Source of the DNA: Streptomyces sp. TSRI0281
Lineage (GTDB): Bacteria; Actinomycetota; Actinomycetes; Streptomycetales; Streptomycetaceae
Reading direction: 5' to 3'
Assembly: GCF_001905125.1 (NCBI RefSeq)
Contig: NZ_LWLE01000004.1
Location: forward strand, 1 to 64,000
Length of the DNA: 64,000 bases
Part shown: one piece after another, positions 45,365 to 54,240 of the stretch
Position numbering within the stretch: position 1 is the stretch's first letter
How the letters are laid out: each line of letters opens with the position of its first letter
Made by a program: the position numbers and the translations under genes
Notes under the pieces: model-generated
Seen by the model: only the letters and a program-made list of their open reading frames with translations
Databases searched by the model: none
Told to the model about the DNA's origin: nothing

Positions 45365-46555
45365 TCAGCCCTCGCGGACCTGGCCCCGTTCGAAGTACGC
45401 CGCCAGTTCCGGGTCCAGCGCGGGCACCCTGGCCGGGGTGCCGCCGTCGCGCAGCGAGGCCGTGGCACGCACCCCCGCGGCGACCGCCATCCGGGCCGCC
45501 ACCGGTGAGGTGTCCGTGCGACCGCCCTCCCGGACGAACCGCAGGAACTCGTCCACCAGCAGCGGATCGGCGCCGCCGTGCCCGGCGTTGTCCTCGGCGG
45601 CCGGGATCTCGTGGATCTCGTCCGCGTCCGGGCGGTAGCCGGAGCGCCGGGTGTTCCAGACCTTCACACAGCCGCCGGGGCCGTCGCCGAAGTTCTCCAG
45701 GCGGCCCGCGTCGCCGATGACGGTGTAGTTGCGCCAGTAGTCGGGGGTGAAATGGCACTGCTGGTAGGAGGCCAGCACACCGTTGTCGAGGCGCATGTTG
45801 AGCAGGGACACGTCCTCGACGTCGATGACGGGGTTGAGCGCCCGCTGGGTGTGCGGGGGCCAGTGGCCGTCCTTGGTGTACCAGTCGTCGGCCTTGGGCT
45901 CCCCCGGCTCGCGGCGGTGCGGGTTGTCGCCGTAGACCATCAGGTCGCCGAGGGCCTGGACGTCCTTCGCGTAGCCGCCCGCGAGCCAGTGCAGGACGTC
46001 GATGTCGTGGGCGGCCTTCTGGAGCAGCAGCCCGGTCGTGTACCGGCGTTCGGCGTGCCAGTCCTTGAAGTACCAGTCGCCGCCGTAGCCGACGAAGTGC
46101 CGGATCCAGACCGTCTTGATCTCGCCGATGGCGCCGTCCCGGATCAGGTCGCGCATCAGTCGGACGACGGGCATGTGGCGCATGTTGTGGCCGATGTAGA
46201 GCCGGGTGCCGGTCTCGTACGCCGTGCGCAGGATCGTGTCGCAGCGCTCGACGCTGATGTCGAGGGGCTTCTCCACGAAGACCGGCTGGCCCGCCCGGAG
46301 CGCTTCGCAGGCCAGGTCGGCGTGGGTGTGGTCGGGGGTGAGGACCAGGACCGCGTCGATGTCCGGGTCCTCGATGACCGCGCGGTGGTCGCTGGACATG
46401 GTCGCGCCGGGGAAGGCCGCGGCCGCCTCCGCACGGGCGCGCGGGTCCGGTTCCGCCAGCGCGGTGACGCGGGAGCCGGAGCCTGGCCGGTGGGCGGTGC
46501 GGGCGAGCGAGCCGCGCAGGCCGTAGCCGAGCACGCCGATGCGGAGGTCGGTCAT
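45365..46555 (-). CDS. Gfo/Idh/MocA-family oxidoreductase
   Basis: 396 residues from the ATG at 46555 with AAGGAAG ahead; the upstream frame is a shadow of the preceding gene. A Rossmann fold begins at once (IGVLGYGLRGSLA). The NAD-side catalytic motif FVEKPLD carries the family's lysine. The C-terminal domain contains QKAAHDIDVLHWLAG with the expected histidine. Family members oxidise, reduce or hydrolyse sugars and glycosides with NAD(P). It is the last gene of the six-gene transporter operon, 41 bases after the beta-helix gene, and probably processes an imported sugar. Confidence 0.92.
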   Translation of the reverse strand: MTDLRIGVLGYGLRGSLARTAHRPGSGSRVTALAEPDPRARAEAAAAFPGATMSSDHRAVIEDPDIDAVLVLTPDHTHADLACEALRAGQPVFVEKPLDISVERCDTILRTAYETGTRLYIGHNMRHMPVVRLMRDLIRDGAIGEIKTVWIRHFVGYGGDWYFKDWHAERRYTTGLLLQKAAHDIDVLHWLAGGYAKDVQALGDLMVYGDNPHRREPGEPKADDWYTKDGHWPPHTQRALNPVIDVEDVSLLNMRLDNGVLASYQQCHFTPDYWRNYTVIGDAGRLENFGDGPGGCVKVWNTRRSGYRPDADEIHEIPAAEDNAGHGGADPLLVDEFLRFVREGGRTDTSPVAARMAVAAGVRATASLRDGGTPARVPALDPELAAYFERGQVREG

Positions 46556-46596
46556 GGGGACTTCCTTCGTTGTTCCGTGGTGCGTGGTGGTCGGTG

Positions 46597-48810
46597 TCAG
46601 GGGTGGACGAGGACCTGGGAGAGGGCCACCCGTCCGGTGCCCCGGGCCGTGATCCTCACGGTGCGGGTGCCGCTGTCCAGGTCCAGGACGGTCGGGCGCA
46701 GGGACTTCCCGCTGACATGGATGGTCCGGTCGTCCGTGATGACGTCGAAGTCCGCCGTCGTGGAGGAGGCGTTGTTCCAGATCTCGATCTGCCGGACGTG
46801 CCGCTTCGTGCCGAGGTCGACCTGCCACCAGGCGCCCGCCTCGGCGAGCGTGCGGGTGTCGGTGTTGGTGTCGGCGTCCAGGGCGAGGGCGGCGGTGGCC
46901 GCACCCTCGGTCGAGGACTGGGTCGCCGTGCCGCTGCGGGCCAGGTCGGTGCGCAGTTGCTCGACGCGCCCGCCGTGGGCACCGGCCCGGGAGGCGACGG
47001 CGAGTGCGGCGGCCGGCAGCCGGTCGAGCCCGGTGAGGTTGTCCGTCATGACGGAGCCGGTGCCGCCGAGGGCGGGGGCCACGGTGTCGGTCCAGTTGCC
47101 GCGGGCGGTGTTCCGGATTCCGTAGTCCGCCCAGTTGGAGACCCATTTGTAGCCGATGCGGGTGATGACGTTCTTCTCGACGAGGATGTGCGAGGACTGC
47201 TCGTCGAGGTAGATGCCGTTGCCGTCGCGCTCGGTGTTACCGAAGGCGGAGCGGTTGATGTAGTTCCCGGACAGGACGGTGCCGGGCTGGGCGCCCTGGG
47301 TGTAGATCGCGCCGCCGTCGTGCTGCTCCTGGGCGACTTCCATCACGTCGGTGATGCGGTTGTCCGTCACCTTGTTGTCGCGCAGGACGGACTTCCGGGC
47401 CTCGGGCTGGTTCCAGCCCCAGCCGACGGAGATCCCGGAGTACGGCAGGTGGTGCAGGGTGTTGTGGTCGACGGTCAGCTCGGCCTCGTATCCGGCCCAG
47501 ATGCCCACCGCGTCGGTGTACTCGACGCCGGAGCGGTGGATCGTGTTGTACGAGACGGTGTTCCGCTCCCCCGCGAGGGCCGTGCCGGGCAGCGGCTCGG
47601 TGTCGCCGACGTACACCGCGCCGGAGGACAGGTCGGTGAAGGCGGACCGGGTCAGGGTGCTGTCCTTGGTGCCCGCTTCGAGGATCGCGCCCGCGCCGCC
47701 GAGGTGGTCGAAGCGCGCGCCGTCGATGCTGACGCGCTGTCCGCCGCGCACCGTGAGTGCGGCGGCGGGCTTGGTGTAGTAGCGGCCCGCGTGGTCGACG
47801 GGGCCCGTCGCGCCGGTCAGGGTGAGACCGGCCTGCATGCCCGCGTAGCCCTCGTCGGTGCCGGGCTGACGGTAGGCCGCGTAGGCGAATCCGATGCCGC
47901 TGACGGCGATGTCGTGGGCGCCGTCCAGGATGAGGAGCCGCTCGGTGTGCGGGGTGACCGCCTGGGCGCGGCGCATGTTCTCGCCCTTGCGCGGCAGGTA
48001 GGTGACGGTGCGGGCCTGCGAGTTCCAGGTGAACTCGCCCGGTGTGTCGAGGAGTTCGGGGGCATTCTCGAAGAAGGCGACTCCGCTGTAGCGGGCGGAG
48101 TCGACGGTGGTGGAGTCCCAGGCGGGGCCGGTGCGGTCGGTGCCGCTCGCGGAGTTGGTCCAGCAGGGCTGGGCGAAGGTCATGAGGTCGCCGCTGACGT
48201 CCGCGATGCGGCAGTGGTAGTTGCGCCAGCGGACCCTGACCACGGCTTCGGCGTCGGTGGGGCGCTGCCACTGGGCGATGCCGGTGGCGTTCGCGCCGGT
48301 CATCCCGGTCGTGGTGGCATCGCAGACGGCGGCCGCGCAGGCCTCGCCCCGTGCCCTGACCGCCCGTTCGCCGTCGATGAAGAGCTGGCGCGGGGTGACT
48401 CCGGCCGGTACGGACGCGGTCCAGGTGCGGTCGGCGTTGCGCTGCCATCCGGTGAGCTCCCGGCCGCCGGACAGTACGGGGCGGGCGCCGGGGGCCGCGG
48501 CCCAGGTGACGGTGCGGCCGTTCTTCCCGGAGTCGTCGGCGCCGAGCTTCAGGGGCTCCGCGAGCCGGTACGTACCGCCCTTGAGGAGCACCCGGACGTC
48601 CCGGCCGCTCTCGGTGCGGGCGAGGTCCCGGGCGCCTTCGAGGGTGCAGGGGCGGGAGACCGTACAGGAGGTGCCACGCCCGTCGGGGGCCGCGTACAGG
48701 GTGCGGGCCCCGGGGGCGGCCTGGGCGGTGGGGGCGGCGAGGAGTGCCGCGAGGAAAGCGGTGGTGGCGGCTGCGGCGGTTCCTCGCAGGACGTGCGCGG
48801 TGCGGTTCAC
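46597..48810 (-). CDS. Secreted right-handed beta-helix protein with F5/8-type C-terminal domain
   Basis: 737 residues from a GTG at 48810 with GGAAGG in front; GTG overlaps the stop of the M1 peptidase gene (GTGA). A signal peptide ends near TAQAAPG. The body is a right-handed parallel beta-helix of the pectate-lyase/inverting-lyase kind, with coils such as SGVEYTDAVGIWAGYEAEL and NTLHHLPYSGISVGWGW. The last 140 residues form a discoidin (F5/8 type C) or CBM32-like domain (ARSGTATQSSTEG, DLGTKRHVRQIEIW). It probably binds or cleaves an extracellular polysaccharide. Specific activity cannot be assigned. Upstream in the operon is sugar uptake. Confidence 0.85.
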   Translation of the reverse strand: MNRTAHVLRGTAAAATTAFLAALLAAPTAQAAPGARTLYAAPDGRGTSCTVSRPCTLEGARDLARTESGRDVRVLLKGGTYRLAEPLKLGADDSGKNGRTVTWAAAPGARPVLSGGRELTGWQRNADRTWTASVPAGVTPRQLFIDGERAVRARGEACAAAVCDATTTGMTGANATGIAQWQRPTDAEAVVRVRWRNYHCRIADVSGDLMTFAQPCWTNSASGTDRTGPAWDSTTVDSARYSGVAFFENAPELLDTPGEFTWNSQARTVTYLPRKGENMRRAQAVTPHTERLLILDGAHDIAVSGIGFAYAAYRQPGTDEGYAGMQAGLTLTGATGPVDHAGRYYTKPAAALTVRGGQRVSIDGARFDHLGGAGAILEAGTKDSTLTRSAFTDLSSGAVYVGDTEPLPGTALAGERNTVSYNTIHRSGVEYTDAVGIWAGYEAELTVDHNTLHHLPYSGISVGWGWNQPEARKSVLRDNKVTDNRITDVMEVAQEQHDGGAIYTQGAQPGTVLSGNYINRSAFGNTERDGNGIYLDEQSSHILVEKNVITRIGYKWVSNWADYGIRNTARGNWTDTVAPALGGTGSVMTDNLTGLDRLPAAALAVASRAGAHGGRVEQLRTDLARSGTATQSSTEGAATAALALDADTNTDTRTLAEAGAWWQVDLGTKRHVRQIEIWNNASSTTADFDVITDDRTIHVSGKSLRPTVLDLDSGTRTVRITARGTGRVALSQVLVHP

Positions 48811-50273
48811 GCGGTGGCCTTCCAGTCGGGGTGGCCGGGCATGGGCGGGTTCACGGCTCCGAAGAGCCAGTCGCGCAGGAACGGGTCGAGCGACTTCCTG
48901 CCGGTGACCTTGACGGTGTGCCGGATGAAGTCCTCGCTGGAGACGTTGCGGTCCTTGAAGCGCTCGGGCCACAGCCGCATCACCCGGTCGAAGTCCCGGT
49001 CGCCGATCCGCCGGCGCAGGGCGTAGAGCACCAGGGCGCCGCCGTCGTAGATGTTGGTCCCGCCGAGCGCCTTGGGCAGTCCGGGCGGGCCGTCCTTGGC
49101 GCGGATCGCGTCGAGCTTGCCGTAGGTGGCCTTCATCTTGTCGGCGAGGACGGACCAGCCGCGCTCCTCGCCGTACACGGCGGCGTAGTAGACGGCGGGG
49201 CCCTCGTTGAGCCATGCCTGCTGCCAGTCGGCGGGGGTGACCGAGTCGCCCCACCACTGGTGGACCAGCTCGTGGACCATGGTGGTCTCATAGCCGGGGT
49301 GGCCGTCGGCGTTCGGTTTGAACCAGTTGGTGGAGAAGAGGGAGAGGGTCTGGTTCTCCAGGGCGTCGGTGTAGCCGTCGTAGATGTGGACGCCGTAGAC
49401 GGAGAACGGGTAGCGGCCGAACTTCGCCTCGCACCAGGCCAGATGGTCGGCCGTACGGGCGACGATCGGGGCGTACGTGTCCTCCAGGCCCTGGGGCACG
49501 ATGTGCCGGAGCGGCAGTCCGCGGTGGCCGGTGCCGTACAGGTAGGTGCCCTTGACGACGGCGATGCCGATCAGTTCGGTCGCCATCCGCTCGCGGAGCG
49601 CGAAGTGCCAGACGGTGGAGCCGTCGGCGCGCGGGGTCCGGTGCAGCAGTTCGCCGTTGGCGGTGGCGACGAAGCCCCTGGGGGCGCTGATGTGGAAGGT
49701 CCAGGTCGCCTTGTCCGACGGGGTGTCGTTGCAAGGCAGGAACGTGTCGGCGCGGGAGGACTGGGCGGCGGAGGCGAATCCGCCGTCGGCGCCGAACTTC
49801 CAGCCGGTGAGGCCGAGCCGGGGTGCCTTGCCGTTGCCCCGGTAGCGGACCTCGACGGTGAACGCCTGGCCGTCGCGCAGGGCGCGGGCGGGGGTGACGG
49901 TCAGTTCCTGGCCGCTCCGGCCGGCGGTGATCTCCCAGGTGGCCGCCCGGCCCTGGACGGTGATGGCCTCGATGGTGTGGCCGTCTGTGTCCAGGTTGAA
50001 CGCGGACAGGTCCTGGGTGGCACGGGCGTTCATCTTCACGGCGGCGGTGAAGTCGTACGTCACCGGGGTGAAGTCGAAGGCGAGGTCGTAGTGGAGGACC
50101 TGGTAGCCGCCGTTGCCGAGGGTCGGGAAGAGCGGGTCGCCGACGCCGTCCGCGCCGGGCTTCGGGTCGAAGCGGTGCGGGCGTGCCGCGGCGGGCGTAC
50201 CGAGGACGGGTACGGCCACGGCCGCGGCGACCGCCGTGCCCGCGAGTCTGAGGGCGGAGCGTCGCGTCGTCAC
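48807..50273 (-). CDS. Secreted M1-family metallopeptidase
   Basis: 488 residues from a GTG at 50273 that overlaps the stop of the solute-binding protein gene. A Tat signal (TTRRSALRLAGTAVAAAVAVP) leads to an aminopeptidase-N-like N-domain and the gluzincin catalytic domain. That domain has HELVHQWWGDSV with its zinc histidines, and the third ligand lies in WLNEGPAVYYA. The second acidic motif is ENQTLSLFS, a variant of the usual GAMEN. Shorter than full aminopeptidase N (no large C-terminal domain), as in other secreted Streptomyces M1 enzymes. Its place inside a sugar-transporter operon suggests that the target is a glycoprotein or glycopeptide. Confidence 0.9.
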   Translation of the reverse strand: MTTRRSALRLAGTAVAAAVAVPVLGTPAAARPHRFDPKPGADGVGDPLFPTLGNGGYQVLHYDLAFDFTPVTYDFTAAVKMNARATQDLSAFNLDTDGHTIEAITVQGRAATWEITAGRSGQELTVTPARALRDGQAFTVEVRYRGNGKAPRLGLTGWKFGADGGFASAAQSSRADTFLPCNDTPSDKATWTFHISAPRGFVATANGELLHRTPRADGSTVWHFALRERMATELIGIAVVKGTYLYGTGHRGLPLRHIVPQGLEDTYAPIVARTADHLAWCEAKFGRYPFSVYGVHIYDGYTDALENQTLSLFSTNWFKPNADGHPGYETTMVHELVHQWWGDSVTPADWQQAWLNEGPAVYYAAVYGEERGWSVLADKMKATYGKLDAIRAKDGPPGLPKALGGTNIYDGGALVLYALRRRIGDRDFDRVMRLWPERFKDRNVSSEDFIRHTVKVTGRKSLDPFLRDWLFGAVNPPMPGHPDWKATA

Positions 50274-51943
50274 TTCTTCCCCTTCTGGAACGCCTCTTCG
50301 AACTCGCCGCGGGCCTGCTCGCCGCCCTTGGCCAGGTAGTCCTTGACGAACTGGTCGTAGGCGGACATGGGCTTGCGGCCCGCGACGATGTCCTTGAGCG
50401 CGTCCTGCTTGAACGAGTAGAGGCTGCCGTAGCCCTTGGAGTCCCAGGTGGGCGAGGAGAACTGGAGCGTCGGGTCCTGCTCCATCATCGGGATCATCCT
50501 GGTGAACGCCTCGTGGACGTGGCGGACGCCCTGCTCGGAGTCGGCGCTGTAGATCGCGGGGACGGCCGAGGCCATGAACTTCCACGGCACGGTGACGTCC
50601 TGGGTGCCCTGCTTGGTGAGCGTCGGGTTGCCCTTGGCGTCGCGGGTGAAGTCGGTGCCTTCGACTCCGTAGTTGATGAGGGTGTACTCCTGGCTGCCGA
50701 AGGGCGAGGCGGCGAAGTCCGCCAGTGCGAGGACCTGCCGGACCCGCTCGCCGGACGCCTTCTTCAGATGGGTGTTCTCCAGCTTGACGTTGTCCATCCA
50801 GGCGACGGCTCCGGTGCCGAACGGGACGAAAGGCCGCGGGTCGTACGTCTTGTCGATCGCCTTCATGGCGGCGATGTAGCCGACGCCGGGCGCCAGGTAG
50901 GTGGGCATGCCGTCGTAGACGTACGCCCCCTTGCCGTTCTTGAACATGTCCGTGTACTGGGCCTTCTGCGCCCCGGACATCTGGAGGGTGCCCGGGTAGT
51001 AGCAGCCCGCCTTGTACAGCGAGCGGGCCGTCTCGATGGCGAGGCGGTACTCGGGGGTCTCCAGGTCGGTGGTGAACTTCCCGGTCTTCGCGTCCATCCG
51101 CCAGGCGTAGGGCGCGCCCGCCGACATCGCGAGGACGTTGTTGGCACCCGCGATGATCGCGTACTGGTCCTTCTTGGGGCGGGTCAGTTCCTTGCACGCC
51201 TCGACGAACCGGTCCAGGCCGGTGATCTGGTCGAGGCTCGTGATGCCGATCTCCTCGAAGAGATCGTGGCGGTAGAAGCCGGCGCCGCCGGTGCCGGTGC
51301 GGGCGATCGGGACACCGTAGAGCTTGCCGCCGAAGATGGCGGCCTGCCAGGCGCCCTTCGGGATCGCGGCAAGGTTCGGGTAGTCCTTGATCTTGTCTCC
51401 GGCCAGGTACGGGGTCAGGTCGGCGCACTTGGCCTGGAGGAAGGCGGACTTGTTGTCGACGCCACCGACCTCGGGGTACATGAAGAGGTCGGGCAGGCTG
51501 TCGCTGGCCACCATCGTGGAGAACTTGGTGCCGTAGTCGTCGGCGGGGACGGCGGTGATGTTCACCTCGCCGCCGAGGAGCTTCTCGATGCTCTGCCAGG
51601 CGGCGTTCTTGCCCCGCGCGGGCGGCGGCGGCGAGAAGGTCTCCATGGTCGCGCTGATCGGTGCCGCCCCCTTGAGCGGGGTGTTCTTCGTCGCGCGCAG
51701 CGGCTTGGCCGGGTAGCCGAAGAAGCCCTGCGGCACTCCGGCGGCGGTACCGGCCAGGTCGGGCTTGAGGCCGATATTGCGGATCGCCGTGGTGGGCAGC
51801 AGCGAGGCGCTCTTGGCCTCCGCCTTGGCGACGGTGCCGCCGTCGCCGCAGGCGGCGAGCAGCGGGGCGGCGGCCAGCCCGAGACCGAGGCCCGCTCCCA
51901 TGCGGAACAGGGATCTGCGGTTGATGGGGGTGGAGCTCGACAC
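50270..51943 (-). CDS. ABC sugar-binding lipoprotein (LplA-like)
   Basis: 557 residues from the ATG at 51943. Its N-terminus combines a Tat-like NRRSLFRMGAG with a lipobox LLAACGD, so the protein should be a lipoprotein. The mature part is a large extracellular solute-binding protein of the LplA kind, longer than usual maltose-type proteins (TMVASDSLPDLFMYPEVG; YGVPIARTGTGG). It feeds the two LplB/LplC-type permeases upstream. No ATPase gene is in the operon; such importers commonly use the shared MsiK ATPase of Streptomyces. A 45-base gap separates it from the permease gene. Confidence 0.92.
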   Translation of the reverse strand: MSSSTPINRRSLFRMGAGLGLGLAAAPLLAACGDGGTVAKAEAKSASLLPTTAIRNIGLKPDLAGTAAGVPQGFFGYPAKPLRATKNTPLKGAAPISATMETFSPPPPARGKNAAWQSIEKLLGGEVNITAVPADDYGTKFSTMVASDSLPDLFMYPEVGGVDNKSAFLQAKCADLTPYLAGDKIKDYPNLAAIPKGAWQAAIFGGKLYGVPIARTGTGGAGFYRHDLFEEIGITSLDQITGLDRFVEACKELTRPKKDQYAIIAGANNVLAMSAGAPYAWRMDAKTGKFTTDLETPEYRLAIETARSLYKAGCYYPGTLQMSGAQKAQYTDMFKNGKGAYVYDGMPTYLAPGVGYIAAMKAIDKTYDPRPFVPFGTGAVAWMDNVKLENTHLKKASGERVRQVLALADFAASPFGSQEYTLINYGVEGTDFTRDAKGNPTLTKQGTQDVTVPWKFMASAVPAIYSADSEQGVRHVHEAFTRMIPMMEQDPTLQFSSPTWDSKGYGSLYSFKQDALKDIVAGRKPMSAYDQFVKDYLAKGGEQARGEFEEAFQKGKK

Positions 51944-51988
51944 GGAATCTCCTTGGATGAAGGGAGGAAAAGGCCGGGAAGGTCGCGT

Positions 51989-52963
51989 TCAGCCCTTGAT
52001 GGCGCCGGTGAGCACGCCCTTGGTGAAGTAGCGCTGGAGGAAGGGGTAGACGAGCAGGATCGGCACGACGGCGATCACGAGGACGGCCATCTGTACAGCC
52101 TGCTGCGGGGCGAGGGCCTCACCGGCCGAGGCGCTGTTGAGGCTCTGGCCCTGGAGGACATAGGTCCGCAGCACCATGGGCAGCGGCCACTTGTCGGAGT
52201 CGTTGAGATACAGGAGCGCGTTGAAGAAGGCGTTCCAGTACGTCACGGCGTAGAAGAGGCTGATCACGGCGAGGACGGCCTTGGACAGCGGCAGGACGAT
52301 CCGCACGAGGATGCGGAAGTCTCCGGCGCCGTCGACCTTCGCGGCGTCGTACAGCTCCTCCGGCAGGTTCATGAAGAAGGAGCGCAGGACGACCAGGTTG
52401 AAGGCGCTGACCAGGGTGGGCATGACGAGCGCCGCGTAGGTGTCGTACAGCCCCAGGCCCTTGATCAGGAGGAAGTTGGGGATGATGCCCGCGTTGAAGA
52501 GCATCGTGAACAGCGCGATCATCAGGATGAAGCGGGAGCCGGTGACGTCGCGGCGGGAGAGCCCGTAGGCCATGCCGACCGTGACGAGCAGACTGGCCAG
52601 GGTGCCGACGAGCGTGATGCCGATGCTGACGAACAGCGCCCGGGTGACGACGCCGCCGGTGAAGATGGTGCGGTAGGCGTCGAGGGTGGGGTGGTCGGGC
52701 CACAGGACGAGCCCGGTGGAGCGGATGATGTCGCTCTGCGAGGCGAAGCTCGTGCCGATGACGCCGAGCAGCGGATAGGCGACGGCGGCGACCACGACGA
52801 CGATGGCGAGGCCCTTGGCGAACTGGCCGAGCCGGGTGGGCCGTTCCATCCATGGCGGCCGGCCGTCGGACTTCGTGCTCCGCGCGGTACGGGTGGGTCG
52901 GAGGGTCTTCTTCGCCGGTGCCGTGGGGACGGGCTTGGCGGGCGGCTTCTCAGCGGTCAGCAC
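51989..52963 (-). CDS. Carbohydrate ABC permease (LplC-like)
   Basis: 324 residues from a GTG at 52963, overlapping the end of the first permease gene by 14 bases; the extension to 53122 would cover its coding region. After a Lys/Pro-rich 50-residue leader there are six transmembrane segments (GLAIVVVVAAVAYPLLGVIG first). The EAA loop reads EELYDAAKVDGAGDFRILVR. The protein ends YFTKGVLTGAIKG, a hallmark of LplC/YtcP-type permeases. It pairs with the LplB-like permease for uptake of a complex oligosaccharide. Confidence 0.92.
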   Translation of the reverse strand: MLTAEKPPAKPVPTAPAKKTLRPTRTARSTKSDGRPPWMERPTRLGQFAKGLAIVVVVAAVAYPLLGVIGTSFASQSDIIRSTGLVLWPDHPTLDAYRTIFTGGVVTRALFVSIGITLVGTLASLLVTVGMAYGLSRRDVTGSRFILMIALFTMLFNAGIIPNFLLIKGLGLYDTYAALVMPTLVSAFNLVVLRSFFMNLPEELYDAAKVDGAGDFRILVRIVLPLSKAVLAVISLFYAVTYWNAFFNALLYLNDSDKWPLPMVLRTYVLQGQSLNSASAGEALAPQQAVQMAVLVIAVVPILLVYPFLQRYFTKGVLTGAIKG

Positions 52964-53984
52964 CGCGGTACACCCCTTCGTGGCCGAGGCGGTGGGCGAA
53001 CTTGTTGGCGCCCAGGACGAGTGCGGTACCGATGACCGCCTTGACGAGTCCGACGGCGGCGGCGACGCCCCAGTCGTTGTCCTTGATGCCGTGGTAGTAG
53101 ACGTAGGTGTCCAGGACTTCACCGGCGTCCGGGCCGACCGCGTCGCGCTGGAGCAGGATCTGCTCGAAGCCGACGGAGAGGATCTGCCCGAGGTTGAGGA
53201 TGAGCAGCAGGATCAGGACCGGTGCGATGCCGGGCAGGGTGACGTGCCAGAACCGTCGCCGGGGTCCCGCGCCGTCGATGGCGGCGGCCTCGTACTGCTG
53301 CTTGTCGATGTTCAGCAGGGCGGCCAGGATGATGATCGTGCCCCAGCCGGCGTCCTTCCAGGCCACCTGGAGGGTGAGCAGCCAGGGGAAGACGTCGGGG
53401 TCGCTCATCATGTCGTAGCGCGGGAGTCCCAGTTGTCCCAGGACGTCGGGCAGGAGCCCGGCGCCGCCCAGGATCTGCTGGAAGATCGAGACGATGATGA
53501 CCCAGCCGATGAAGTGCGGCAGATAGACGACGCTCTGCACGAACCGCCGCAGCCGCTCGCTGACGATGCTGTTGAGCAGCAGCGCCAGGGCGATCGGGAT
53601 GGGGAAGAAGAACACCAGCTGGACGAGGGCGATCTCCAGGGTGTTGAAGGTCGCGGACCAGAAGGCCGCGTCACCGAACGCCGCCGTGAAGTTGGCGAAG
53701 CCGACCCAGACGCTGTGCATGTAGCCGAGGTAGGGCTGGTAGTCCTGGAACGCCACCACGTACCCAAGCAACGGGATGTAGTGGAAGACGATGAAGTACA
53801 GCAGACCGGGCAGCGTCAGCAGAAGCATCACCCGGTCCCGCTTGAGGCGCTGCCGGAGCGTCAGACGGTGCGGTACGGGGGCCGGCCGCCCGGCGGGCGA
53901 GGCGTTCGACGGTGCGGGTTCTTCGGCCTCCTTCCGCCGTTTTGACCGCTTCTGCCGCGGCAGCGGGGGTGCTGTTTCAGCCAT
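52950..53984 (-). CDS. Carbohydrate ABC permease (LplB-like)
   Basis: 344 residues from the ATG at 53984; the frame goes on to 54035 but without a ribosome site. A polar, basic 50-residue leader is followed by six transmembrane segments, the first VMLLLTLPGLLYFIVFHYI. The EAA loop reads QYEAAAIDGAGPRRRFWHV. It is the first gene of the operon that runs permease, permease, binding lipoprotein, M1 peptidase, beta-helix protein and oxidoreductase. The likely operator lies 56-68 bases upstream of its start. No ABC ATPase accompanies it. Confidence 0.92.
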   Translation of the reverse strand: MAETAPPLPRQKRSKRRKEAEEPAPSNASPAGRPAPVPHRLTLRQRLKRDRVMLLLTLPGLLYFIVFHYIPLLGYVVAFQDYQPYLGYMHSVWVGFANFTAAFGDAAFWSATFNTLEIALVQLVFFFPIPIALALLLNSIVSERLRRFVQSVVYLPHFIGWVIIVSIFQQILGGAGLLPDVLGQLGLPRYDMMSDPDVFPWLLTLQVAWKDAGWGTIIILAALLNIDKQQYEAAAIDGAGPRRRFWHVTLPGIAPVLILLLILNLGQILSVGFEQILLQRDAVGPDAGEVLDTYVYYHGIKDNDWGVAAAVGLVKAVIGTALVLGANKFAHRLGHEGVYRGADR

Positions 53985-54036
53985 GGTGCGTCCTGTTCGG
54001 CTGGGTGGCGCGTGGTGAGCCTTCTGCCGCCGCAAG

Positions 54037-54052
54037 TTAGTAAGCGGTTAAC
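54037..54052. promoter_or_regulatory. Operator-like TTAGTAAGCGGTTAAC
   Basis: The core GTAAGCGGTT recurs, inverted, at 56546-56555 before the M60/PL8 genes. Both sites flank the LacI-type gene at 55308. A binding site of that regulator in the promoter of the LplBC operon is the likely role. Confidence 0.6.
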
Positions 54053-54240
54053 CCATAGGTCAAGAGATCTGAGAGAAAGCCCGCGATACGGGATCATCAC
54101 GAGATCAATTCTCGGGGCACAGACCCCCCAAATCTCCTACCAAATAGGGCAATCGACAGGGACCGTCGCTTGACGCTCGACCATCCAGGTCCTTAGCGTG
54201 CCGGTCATTCCATAGAACGCGATTACTGTCCGGAGGCAGG

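Noticed and set aside
46570..49026. 818-codon open frame on the plus strand
   Set aside because: Antisense to the beta-helix gene; Gly/Val/Asp-rich low-complexity translation and no ribosome site.
50513..53035. 840-codon open frame on the plus strand
   Set aside because: Antisense to the sugar ABC transporter genes, of the same low-complexity type.
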